Shown here piece by piece: positions 40,076 through 51,144 of a DNA stretch of 64,000 bases. The stretch's first letter is position 1; every line of letters begins with the position of its first letter. The notes below the pieces were generated by a model. The model had not been told where the DNA came from. It did no database searches and was given only the letters and a program-made list of their open reading frames with translations. A program made the translations under genes and the position numbers. Origin of the DNA: Leishmania martiniquensis (taxonomy: Eukaryota > Euglenozoa > Kinetoplastea > Trypanosomatida > Trypanosomatidae). The stretch is taken from positions 1,058,001 to 1,122,000 of the forward strand of contig NC_090169.1 of assembly GCF_017916325.1 (NCBI RefSeq), read 5' to 3'.

Positions 40076-43000
40076 GCGATGCCGACTAAGCTTTGACTTC
40101 GTATGCGCCAAATCACGCCGTGTCAACCATGCAGGAGAGACAAGCGTGAATGGTGATGAATATATAGAGAGAGACGAATCCTGCGAGGAGAGAGGAGGGG
40201 AAGAAGGGAGGGCGGGCGGGCGGGCGAAGAAGTGGGGGGATGGCGGGAGACGGCCTATCCGCACAGACATATACGTGTTGCTGTGAAATCATCTGTGGCT
40301 GCGGCGCACAAGACGAGGGTGGTGAGGGGCATACAGATGAGCAAAGCAGACCCCCCTCCCCCACACACCGAAAAAAAGGCTACATGAGAGCGTACACAGT
40401 GTGCCTTTTCCTTTTTTCCTTTTGTTCGTATCACTATCGCTGCAGGATGGTTTCGTTGACGTTGTCATCCTCTCCCCCTTCTCACATGCAAAGACTTTTG
40501 CTGTTACAGCTTGCGTTTTCTTCGATGCCTTTTAGTCTCTCTCTCTCGCCGATTTTCCTTTAATTCGCTTTGGCTCTATCCTCCTTCCCACTCCTTCCCC
40601 TGCATTCGGTCCGCGTTTGTATGCAAACGTGCCGTCGATGCGTTTAGAACGATTTCTATGAGATTGCGCGCATGTGTCTATGCGTGTGTTCATCTTTTCT
40701 TTCCATGGGCAATTTTTCAGCTCCTTTCCGCATACGCTTCGGCAACCTTTGCTTACCTTCAGTGCTTGTCGACTTGTTCTGCCTATTCCACGAGTAAATG
40801 CGTGTGTGTGTGTATCCTCCTCCGCTGACACTCCTTATTTCGCTGTGTTTGACGGGATGCTTTTTGGCGGATAGCGATGGTGCGGGTGTATATTTCTCTG
40901 TCTCGTAACACACACACACACAAAAACACGCATTGACTTCTTATCTGTGTGAATTTTTTTTGCTTCCCCCTCCACTTGGTCTCAACCACGTGCGCACACG
41001 TATCTCTCGTGGTTGCCTCCTTTTTTCCTCGCCCATGCCGCGCCATCTCTGACGTTGCCTTGTTGAGCACAAGCACACAGGCGCACCTCTCCCTCGTCTT
41101 CCATTCCTGTTTTGTATGTTTGTGTGTGTGCGTGTATGTGCTTTGCCTTTGTTCCCTGCCTCTTCCTGTGTTCGACGAGCTCTCTCACTTCCGTTTGTCG
41201 GATCTTTTCTCTTTCCCTCTCTCGCGTTTCTTCGTCTGTTTTTTTTTGCCTTTGTCAATCCTCTTCGGTCTCTCCCCCACCGCTTCGCCTCCATTTCGCT
41301 CCCCTTTGTGCCTCTCTCGTGCAGTGTTTCTGTGTCTCGTTTTACCCTCCTCCTCCCCCCTATTTGGTGTTTGTCAACATCGAAGGGAGACGGAGGAGTT
41401 CAGCCGTTGACGGTGACAATGGCGGTGGTGACGCGACAAAGGCTTCCGTTGCGTTGTCGTATTTGTTCTTTTTTTTTCTCTGTCAGGTAGTGTAGCGCTA
41501 AGAGTGTTTTTGTTTTCCTGTCCCCCTTCCCTTCAGGAAAGATGCGCTGCCACGTTTCTTCTCCATGTACTTTTCCCGGTGTATCTGCGTTAGTGGCGTC
41601 ATTTTTCTTTCTCTCTGACTACCTCTCATGCTACTCGCGCGTGTGAGCAGCCCCACCTCCCTCACCTCTATGAAAAGGCGGCTGAAGTCCTCCCCACCCT
41701 TCCCCCTTCCCCCACACCTACCATGCCGTAGCATGTCTCTTTTATACGCTGTGGGGGAAGGGAGGGGAGGAGGAGGAGGAGCAGGAGAAAGGATATTCCT
41801 CTGCATATCTGTGGTGCTGACGTCGTTTGCTTCTCTTTTGGTTGCTCTCCCTGTCGGCATACGTGTAGGTGCACGTTTGGTCGTGTGCCCCCCTCCCCCC
41901 TCCCTCTCTCTGTCTCTGTGTAGCGTCAGTACTCGCCACCGCATTTGCCAAGCGCCGCCTCTCTTCTCGGTCGCGTTTCCCTGCGTGCTCGTGCCGGCCT
42001 CCGTACGGCCACGCCGCCATCCGTCTTTGGTTCTCTTTCCCTCTTTTCACCCTCTCATTTTTCTGTGTTTCTCCGAAGCAAACGTGGCGCTGGAGTCTCT
42101 TTCTTTCCATAGCTGATTCGCCGTTTTCTTCCCCCTCCTCCAACATTTCCGCAACGGCGACGCATCGGAGATTGCGGAGCGACAGCAAACGACGACAGTT
42201 CATATCCATCGGTGCACACCTGCCCGGGGTATTGTTTCTGTGCGCGTCTGCCAACTGCAGAGTGTCCTCCTCTGTTAAGGTTTGTTTGTGTGTGTTTTGC
42301 TTGCGTCCTTTTCCCTATTCTTATGCTCTCCCACTCCCTCGCTCGCTCGCTCTCTCTCTTCTGCTGTGATGGTCTGCCCCCTCCTCCTCCTCCCCCCACC
42401 CCGCTGGCGTTTCGTCTTTTTCGGTGTGGAGGGTGGCTCCGTCTGCGCTTCGCTACTGCCGTACGCTTTTTGAGGCGGGTCGGACGTGGGAAAGGAAGGC
42501 AAAAAAGGGGGACAAAAACGGTGCTGCATAAGAGGATCTGACACGGCTTTAGCTCGATGGAGAGATGCACGTACCGAAGAGCGGAGATGCGTGCACACAT
42601 GCACACAGGACATGAATGCAGTGGAGCTCCTTGATCGTTTCATGAGAGAGGCGGAGTGGCAAGGGTTTCCGTTGTGACAAAGTTTGGAGCCATAGTGGTC
42701 CTCGCTGACGTCATCCACCTCTTCCATCGCGGAAGCTATGACGCTCTCTCTCTCAAAGGCGTCTGTGCTCGAGTGCTGTTTCTCCATGAGCTTTCCATGC
42801 ACATAGAGAGGGAGACGCGAGATGAGAGGAGGAAATTCTCGGCATTCCAGGCTATTTTTTTCTGTTTTTTTTTTTTTGCGTTATGAAAGAGCAGAAAGGC
42901 GTAACGGAGGCGTGCCTGTGGACTGACTGCCGTGCGAATACAGCCCATTCAGCCATCCACCCACCCATCCCCACACACCTACGCGATCTGCCGCACATTA

Positions 43001-45261
43001 GAGAACGACATCCTACCGACGGCAACCGCTTGAGACAGCGCACGCTACGTCTTCTTAGCCTTCTCTCTTTCCTGTCGTCATCTTCAGCGCGGCTGCGTTA
43101 TTTACACGGCCTTTTAGGCTTCTTCTTCATTTTGTTTTCCCCGTTTGGACTTCTCCTCTCATCCCACAGCCTCCCACACACGCGCCACATCTCATACACA
43201 CCCCACAAAAAAGGAAAACGAATCCTGTCACCGTGTCTTCCCCCTTTGTTTTTCCATTTTCACACAGGATTTGTTCATTTTTTCACTTTCTCTTTATCGC
43301 GCACTCCCCCCTCCCCCACTCTCCCCTCTTCTTCTTCGCTTAGTGTTTGCGTGAGTGCCTATCGCTCCTTTTGTCTGACCGATGCCCTGTTTAAGTTTAC
43401 GTGCTTTTCCTCTTTCGGTGCGCACTAGTGTGGCTCCTCGGATCTGCGAGACTCTTCGTCGTTCTCTGTCTTCCGCCCGTTTTTTTTCGCCCGCATTCCT
43501 TTTTCCATCAGCTTTTTCCCTTTCGCATGTGTGGACGGCAGTGAAGGCATGGCGTAGGCAGTGAGTGCCGAAGGCTGACTCTGGCGCTCTTTTCTGCGTG
43601 GCCTTCTCTTCTCCATCCTGAGCCGGCAAGCCGGTGCAAGAGTGTCATTGCAAGCACCCTTTTTTGTTTGTGTTTGCAATTTTCTTGCCAGCTCACAAAG
43701 CACAGCGTTGCGACCCGATCGGTGTAGGCGGTCGATTGTTTTCCTCTTTTTTTGTGCCCCAGTGCAGAAGGTTGGCAGGACAGGCCGCTCCAAGCTTTCG
43801 TCTACACACCAAGGCAAACATATACGTGTACGTATACTTTTGTATGAAACACACTTTATTCCTGCCGGGGCGGTCATGGTGTAAACGACATGGTCGCACA
43901 CACATACACACACACATCACCCCTGAAGCCGGATCCACTGAAATGAATATGCCCACTCACGAAAGGCCGCCCTGTGACCTCCCTCCCTTTCTGCCACCTC
44001 CTGCTCCCCTCTCTCCATCTCTGACGCCGGCGACGGCTTGAGCGTATCCCTACATATCTTGCTCTCGAGGATGAGTCGTGAAATGAAGGCGAGAAAGAGG
44101 GGAGAGACAGGGCACTGAAGAAAGAAAAAAAAACGCTACGATGGCCTCTGCGAGGGAAACGAAAAGCGAGAGGGAGAGATGGATGTGCATCCCTGAGCGC
44201 CCAACGAAGGAAAGAGGAGTCCGTGATAGATTCTAAAAAAAAGGAGCGGCCGTGAAGGGAAAACAAGGAGCGAAAGAGAATTGCGCGCGAACAAAACGAA
44301 AATCAAGTGCAATATCTGAAGGTGGCGCTTATAGCACCGCTTACTGGTATTTCCATCTCGACAAGAGATGAAAGGCGCTTCATTTCCTTCTTTCCTCTAC
44401 GCATGCGTATATGTAGCTGCACGGCGAAAAGGGCTCTTTTTTTTTCATCCTCTTGGCTGCTTCCTGTTGTTTTTTTGTTGTTTTCTCTGTGTGTGTGTGT
44501 GTCGCATCTCATATGGTAGCAAGCGGTCGAGCGCGGAAGCGAAGCAAGTGGGTGGCTGCGTAATGAGAAGAATCTGGGCCACGTAGGGCGACAGCGAAGG
44601 AAGCTTATCGAAGTAAAAAGATTAGACTCCGCTTGCTCGCTTCTCTTGCCGCTCTCTCCCTCTCCTTTTTTCTCCTACCCTTAGCGGACAGTAAAGCAAT
44701 AGTGCTGTGTGCTCGTGATTTACCTTCGCATGCGCCGGCAGCTGAACACCTCTTCAACTCAAGCGAGAGAAGCAATCTCTTAGAGGACATATCACCAGTG
44801 TGCGGCTCATACCGTGTCGTGGGGCTGAGCAGCAACGTCTTGTGTGAGTATATATATATATGTATATCGCCTCCGTGTTCCACTGTGTTTTTTTTTCGTT
44901 TTCGAGTTCCCTCGATTCGCCCTCCCTTCCTGCCCCTTCCTCAAGCGGAGCGCAAAACAAGGAGAGCAATGCTGCACCGTTTCACTGTTTCTTTTCGTTT
45001 GTTCGGCTTCTCCTAACCATTTTGCCATCGGCCTGTGGTCTTGTGTGCCCGCATGGGAGGCTGTTGCATATGAGGAGCAGCGGAGGCTACTAGTACATGG
45101 GAGGAAGACAAAGCGCGCGAACTCAAGGGCGGGTTCAGGTGAACGAAAGGGGGGGAGTGGGAATGTATTTGGCAGGACACAAAAAAAGAAAAACGGTCAA
45201 ACCACACGATGCCACTTGTTCGCTGTGCTTCTTGTTCTCCCTGGCGGTAGCCTCTCTGGTC

Positions 45262-45284
45262 ATCTCTCTCTCTCTCTCTCTCTC
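45262..45284. repeat. CT dinucleotide microsatellite
   Basis: An uninterrupted (TC)n run inside the gene desert. Such tracts serve as trans-splicing polypyrimidine signals elsewhere. Confidence 0.75.
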
Positions 45285-48258
45285 GATCGGCTTCGTATGG
45301 CCTCGTTAGCCTTTGTGTGGCTGTATTTCATCTGTATTTGCCTCTCCTACTGCATTTCTCGTCGCTGTCGTCATTCGGCCGCTTTTGGTCCTCCTCTTCG
45401 TTCTCTTTGCGGCTTTGGTGCCCTCCCTCCCCCCTTAGGCGGGACCCCCCTCAGCCTCCCCCCTTCGGCATTTTTTTCTCCCGCCCGTGCCGTTTTTCGT
45501 GTGTGAGGCGTGGCCGCGACACGCTATACACAGAACGAAAGCAACCACGGCTCGCATCGGCAGCACTTGACGCCGTAAGAAAAGGGGGGCGTGCAACACG
45601 ACCGTGCAGGGGCACCAAAGCATACACAATATGAGACATCGGTTTTTACGCCCTCCATTCAACACTCGCGTGATGAGGCGTAGTGATTTTGCGTTTCTTC
45701 TTCGTTCTTTTGTTTCGCGCTCTTCAGTGCGTTTCACTCGTGCTTTTTCTTTTTTTTTTAGGTTCGTTTTCGCCTTCTTCGCTCACATGTTCGCCTGGTA
45801 GTCTCTGGTTTCCCAAGACGTCTTTTCAGCATCTCCTGCCTCTTGCCCGACATCTCTTGTGCGCTGATTTGCTCCTCCCAAGTTGTGGGCGTGGGCTGCC
45901 TAACTGCTCTTTGTGCGCCCCCACTCCCCACTCCCCCCTCCCCCCACACCCGTCAGCGCGCCTCCTTTCTGTCGGTTGCTAGGCACAGGCGGATAGCCAT
46001 AGAGAGTTGAAAAAACGGGCCTGAACTGACGTATGTGTCGAGGTGCGTCTGCGCGGGCGCCATGTGTGCGGTTCCCCTCTCGCTCCTGGCAAGCTTCCCC
46101 TCATTCGGTCACGCCCTCCATGTCACTATCCACAGTTCCGCGTTTCTCTTGGGATGGAAAAGTGGGCTGTGGTGGTCGCAAGGAGCAGCGCGGCTTTCCC
46201 TCTTCTTCCTATCCTTCTCACTCGGCCATCTCTGCTTCTTTGAATCGGCGTATTCGCTCTTTCTCTCCACTACAGAGGCTGGCGCACGTACGAGCGGGGA
46301 AGAAAAGGCCGATTCATGAACTCCAGTGCCTGCTAAAATGCCGCACGAACCGTTTTATGTCCGCTAACCCATGGTGTCTGCTTCCTCCTAACACACACAC
46401 TCACACACAAATACATACACACAAAAGTAGAGAAGAGGCGATGTCCTTCATCACGATCACACGGCGCACGCGTTTTATTGCGTGCTCGTATGTTTCTTTA
46501 CGCTTTCTTTCCCCTTTTTTCTTTGCGCTGAGGGTTTTCGATAATTGCTCGCTCGTGCTGTGTGGTGTAAAGGCGTATGCTTGCGCGCCTTCCCAAAAGG
46601 ATGACGACAGTCGACGCGGGAAAATAATAATAAGAGGTAAAGAAACGCACGCGTAAGGTGTCGTGCCTGCCGTAGTCGTATTGGAAAGCAACTGTACACC
46701 GCAGCATCTATAGCGATTGTGGCTCCTTTGTGACGAGGGAAATGGCCACAGAAAGTACAGGGAGAGCCGTGGCGCGATGAGCATCTGAGGTGGTGTGTCA
46801 GCCCGCATCAAACGCGCATAACCTCCTTAGAGGCCAAGTCCCCTTTCCTCGGTTTGATCGAATCTCAACCCCCTCCTCTTTTTTTCTCCTTTTTTCCGTC
46901 AACGAGTGGGATGACAGACGTAACGCTGCTGGATGCGGCACAGGGGTGTACCTGCTTGTGTGTCTGGCGCATCTTCGCATGCCACCGTTGTGAGTAAGGC
47001 CTTTTTCGCTCTTTCGCATTGATTCCCTTTCCGCCTTTGCATCGTGTCGCGCTGTTTCCGTTTGCTCCTCTCTGTTCCTCACATGGCGGTCTTCGGCGTG
47101 CTCTTGGCGCACGCGTGCTTCGGTGTCCTTCGGTGCCAAATCGGTCGTGCGGCTGTCCGTCCTTTTTCGCCTCTGACCACACCCGTCCCGCCCCCTCCCC
47201 TTTCTATTTTTTGTTTGTGCTTTTTTTCTTCGTCGTTCCCTTTGATGATTTGTGAAATTATCGTAACGCCTTTGTTTCTTTTTTTTTTTCAGGTCTTCGT
47301 TCTCTGTATGCCACTCTTTCCCTTCCCCTTCCCTCTGTTTCGTTCAGTGAAGGCGATGCACCCACGACTCGCGAACTCCCCATGTCCCCGGTGTGACCAT
47401 GATGTAGACAGAGAGAGAGGAGGTTGCGAAGGGAGAGGAAAGAGAGTAGCAGCAGCAACATTTATAGGGAAAAAGACGAAGCATATTTCGGCATGCGCTC
47501 ATGTACGCGGGGAAGTGCTTCTTTCGCACCACTTTTTTTTGCTTCTTTTTTGTCATGTTTTTCTTTTTCTTTTGCGCTCTTTCCTCGAACTGAGCCCTTT
47601 TCTTTTTTTTCTCTCGTTCTTCGTAGCCTCAGCTCAACTTTTTCCTGTTCTTGAGCTGTTTGGCGTCTACTCTTTCTCTTCTGTTCACTTCTTCCCCCTT
47701 CCCCTCCTCCCCCCACATACACAACCACTGCAAGCAACTTTCGCGTATTTATGCTTTCGCTTTCGTTTTTTCTTCTCGTTATCTTTTTCGCTCTCCTTCT
47801 CTGCGTCTGCGTGTGTGTTTTTTTTTCGCGTTTGTGGTTGTGCATTTCTCACATCTTTTTTTCTCTTTCTTCTCTTCTGGTTCTTTTATCCTCTTTCGAT
47901 AGCGAAAAATGGTTTTCTCTTCTCTCACACGCACTCTCCATCGGGCATTGCTCATCTTCTGTTTTTCTTTATATTTCGTTTCGTTTGGTGATCGTTTTTT
48001 TTTCTTTTAGTTTGTCTCCCTCTCTTTTCTCGCTCATTCCCTTCCCTTTTTTTCCTTTTTCTCTCCCTTCTATACTCACTCTCTTCCACAATCCTCCACT
48101 CCATTTCTGTCCCTCCCCCTCTTCTTTTTGTGTTCATTTCTCCTCCTCGTCAAAAAAGGCCCTTAAAGAGAAAAAAGAATCTCTCGTGTTTTACTCTTTT
48201 TTCGTGTTCAGTTTCCTTTTTTTTGCTTTACTCCTCCTTCCCTTGCCCACCGGCTCCT

Positions 48259-48801
48259 ATGCTGCCTGCATCGACACACACCAACGCCACCGCTGCTACT
48301 CTGCGCCGTCGTGGCCCTGATAGCAGCGGCGAACGCATGGTCGATAGTGCAGCGACAACGGCACTCCTTGATCACAGACGGACGCAGATACACACTGCAC
48401 AGTGGGGAAAAGAAATGTGGAGCACTCTTTCAAGTGCCCGGGCCTTTGGTGTGCGAGAGGAAAGGCATGCGAACAAGTTTGCCCCTTTTCCCATCTTCCA
48501 TCTGAGTCGATCTGTATGTGGTGTAGGATTCATCAAGGTGTTTGACATGCGCATGAACCGTATCGCGCTAGTCATCTTACCTGATCTTTTGCGCCATGCG
48601 CGCAACTTGAAGAGAACGCGGCCCGTGCCACACTTTTCCTTTCTCCTTTTCTATATCACCCTACTGACGAAGGGGCACCCTCTTCTGGACCTTTTTATCG
48701 CTCCGTGCTCTTGGTGGAGCTTGAGCGTCCCCCTTCTTTTTTTTATAAGCTTTGTATTGTCCATCGAAATGTTCTTCGTTTTGATTTCGCGCGCTTTGTG
48801 A
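48259..48801 (+). CDS. Weak candidate ORF in the gene desert, about 180 residues
   Basis: An ATG at 48259 follows a C/T-rich stretch (48200-48256) and opens a frame of 180 codons. The first half (MLPASTHTNATAATLRRRGP, then SGERMVDSAATTALLDHRRT) has mixed composition and does not look like pyrimidine-tract translation. The second half carries two hydrophobic stretches (around SFLLFYITLL and VPLLFFISFVLSIEMFFVLI), which could be membrane spans or just T-rich DNA. There is no family match. Third-position GC looks lower than in the neighbouring real genes, which argues against coding. It is listed because it is the best frame in 13.8 kb. Confidence 0.15.
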   Translation: MLPASTHTNATAATLRRRGPDSSGERMVDSAATTALLDHRRTQIHTAQWGKEMWSTLSSARAFGVREERHANKFAPFPIFHLSRSVCGVGFIKVFDMRMNRIALVILPDLLRHARNLKRTRPVPHFSFLLFYITLLTKGHPLLDLFIAPCSWWSLSVPLLFFISFVLSIEMFFVLISRAL

Positions 48802-50519
48802 GGCACGCCATCGCCCGCACTTTCATCTCTAACGGAGCATCTCCTTCCTACTCCTGCTGCCTCCGCCGTTTTTTCTTTTGGCCCTTCCTTTCCTTGTTGT
48901 CATCACCCACTTCCTTCGTTTGATGGAGTTCTATGGCCAAGAGAAAAAAAGACACCGATCTCCTCGCCTTCCACCACATTCTGCTTTCTCTCAGCGATGC
49001 CTCTCTGTTCTATTACTGTAACAAAAAAAACACAACCACATGTACGTTATTGACCGCATCCGCGCTTGCCGTTGTATGCGTCTGCGCTTTCTTACCACCA
49101 CCACCACCTCTGCCCCCGCCTCTTTTCTTCTTCCTCTTTCCATTTTTCATTGTTGCAGGCGGTATCTGTTTGGATAGAGAAAAAAAAAGGAATACGTTTA
49201 TTCCCCCCCGGGTCAGCATCGCAGGAGAAAGTGCCACACGATCGGAAAGGCAATAGAAGAGAGGGAGGAGTAGGCCGGGGTGGCGGGACTTTTTCCCCTC
49301 ATCTTTTCTAGGCGCCTGTGCCTCTGCCTCTGAGTGCGCGAGACATTGTGGGAACGGTGTCAGCCCGAAATAGGCAAAGCTTGAAGAGGAAGAAGTCTTA
49401 TCGGCGGGAAGGAAAGGTTATAGCGGAGGGGGAAGGTGAGACACCGAGGCACTCCGAACAACAACGACAGCAGCGATGAGAAGAAATAGAGGAGACTGTT
49501 GAAAAGTGAGAAAAAGGAGCTTGAAGACGTCTTCTTTGTGGACATCATGCCCCGATGTCTCCATAAACTCCCCTCTGTATTTTTTTCTTAGCCACCTCTT
49601 CCGTTGCCTCTCTCTTTCAGCCCCTCCCTAACACCTTTCACCTTTTTTCCCTATGCAGCACTGTCCCCCTTCCCTCTCCCCGGCTCATTTACTGCGTTCC
49701 CGCTTTCTTTTTGAGAGGCATCAGTGGCGTGGCCTCACTATACCTTTTTTTCGCTCTTCCACACTGTTTGTTCATCGATCTGCTTCTTTTGTTTTCCGAG
49801 TTTGCGCGTGTCGTCGACAAGCGCTTGAATCCTTTTTGTGACCATTTCTCACCCTCACCACGCGTAGCTTCGTTTCTCTTCGCTCCGTCCCCTCCGCAAG
49901 CCCTGCTTCTCTCCCCTCTTTGCCGGTTTGCTTTCGTTGTTCTGTCGCTGCTTAGACCGTTGCTGTCAAAGCACCTGCGCGATGCAGCTCAACGATCCGC
50001 GTGGAGGAGGAAAGTGCCTCGGTGCCGAAAGTGGTGAGTGGCGCCCGACTCCACCGCCTCCACGAAGAGAGCGGACGACGATAGCGCGTTGTGATTGGCG
50101 AACCGCTCGATGACGAGCGTGCAAAGCAGAGAGAGAACAGGGGCGACAGCGCGCGAGTTTCAGAGTGCTGCGCCGGCCCCAGCCACGATGCCCAGCCAGA
50201 GGTGTGCCTGGTGGGGAGGGCGAAACGCCCATGTGGTCCCACCAGCCAGGACCTCGTGGCGCCTCGGCAGCGACACTGCGACTTTCGCGGTAGGACTGAT
50301 AGCTTGGCGGATGCCCAGTACGACCTGTTGCGGCGCCCCATCGGGCAGAAATGCTTATGGGCCGCTCTGGACGCAAAACAAAAGCCATGCCATGGGGAGC
50401 GGCTCTTGAGGAGCCATGCGCGTTGCCCGATGCTCGTATGCTCTCGTGCATGCTCATCTACGGTCCTTCAAGCGCGGGTCTGGAAGGATGGAGGAAGTGC
50501 TGGAACGTCCTCTCCCCTT

Positions 50520-50640
50520 CCCTCTCCGGAGTAGTCGCAGATGGTGCAGATGCATTGAGGACGTTGACCACCGCCCCCACCCTCCAAGCGCGCCTTGCGC
50601 GCGCGGGTAGTGAGGGAGAGAGGGACCGCTAGGAAAAAGA
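50520..50640 (+). mobile_element. Diverged fragment of repeat B
   Basis: This stretch aligns imperfectly with the left part of family B: both have a GGTGC-GTGCAT-GAGG core, then a C-rich spacer, then GCGCG(T/C)GCGGG(C/T)AGTGAGGGAGAG-GACCGC. It sits about 80 bp left of repeat A copy 2. The GC-rich block to its left (50040-50519) may be further decayed repeat, but I could not align it. Confidence 0.45.
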
Positions 50641-50721
50641 GTCTGAAGGAGAATAGGAACAGGGGTTGGCGCTTGGCGGCACCTTTTTTTCTCTCTTTGC
50701 CTCTTGTTCGCGGGGGTGGTA

Positions 50722-51144
50722 GACACCGCAGCGGGCGCGTGGTGCCTGAGGGCGCGGTGCCCACGCTCTGTGGGGGATGCCATGCGAGCCCCTATGCCCT
50801 ACTGATCCCGAGCCGCTTGTGGTGACGACGAGGTGGAGGAGGGGAGTCTACAGCGTAAGAAACTCAAAGCGATGCGTCGGAGCGGCGCGCGGCCGTGAAG
50901 AGGCTCGCGTGAATCATGGAGCGAAGGAGGTATCGGCGCGACTGAAGCGCAAGCCGCGCGGCCCTCACTCTGCCCACCGCTGCCGAGGGGGCCTGAGCTG
51001 CCCCGAGAGGGGTGGACTCCGGTGGCGACCGGCACATGCAAGGGGGCTGCTGTGGGGCGGCCCGGGAGGCGGCATGCGCGTGTGGCCGGCACCCGAGACT
51101 GTGGGAGGCCGCGGCGGTGGGGCGGCGCTGACCCGCGCGCGGTA
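50722..51144 (-). mobile_element. SIDER-like interspersed repeat, family A, copy 2
   Basis: The 423 bp correspond without length difference to 57977-58399 of copy 3. Homology starts at GACACCGCAGCGGG and ends at CGCGCGGTA. To the left a T run and C/T-rich sequence (50684-50708) replaces the 80-bp left part seen in copies 3 and 4. Read on the minus strand, the element then ends in an A-rich segment, as expected for a retroposon, which is why I assign the minus strand. The frame 50777-51325 inside it is not a gene. Confidence 0.75.

Larger units (their letters stand above)
40076..50519. other. Gene desert: long C/T-rich non-coding stretch
   Basis: Over 10 kb without a convincing protein gene, tRNA or rRNA. 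The + strand is mostly pyrimidine-rich, with many T and CT runs (for example 45262-45284, 47520-47620, 47990-48120). Shorter purine-rich patches break this pattern (44050-44300, 47400-47460, 49250-49520). CA runs occur near 40908-40922 and 43896-43916. Large frames such as 47044-47991 (315 codons, almost all Phe/Leu/Ser) come from the pyrimidine bias. It could be the giant 3'UTR of the 39215 gene, a non-coding RNA unit, or decayed sequence. One weak ORF candidate (48259-48801) is listed separately. Confidence 0.65.

Noticed and set aside
40150..40200. TGATGA boxes in the desert (also near 52977) as C/D snoRNA candidates
   Set aside because: No CTGA D box at a suitable distance, no terminal stem, and no tandem cluster as expected for trypanosomatid snoRNAs.
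42540..42575. tRNA-like string GGCTTTAGCTCGATGG
   Set aside because: No matching T-arm box or closing acceptor stem is found downstream. A check for B-box-like strings elsewhere in the window also gave no tRNA.
44851..44864. TA alternating runs (also near 51813 and 63942) as possible TATA or origin elements
   Set aside because: They are short microsatellites in spacer DNA. Trypanosomatid pol II units do not use TATA boxes in this position, and no accompanying element is seen.
47044..47991. 315-codon + frame in the gene desert
   Set aside because: It is almost entirely Phe, Leu, Ser and Pro, the translation of C/T-rich DNA. There is no recognisable domain and the codon pattern is unlike the real genes.
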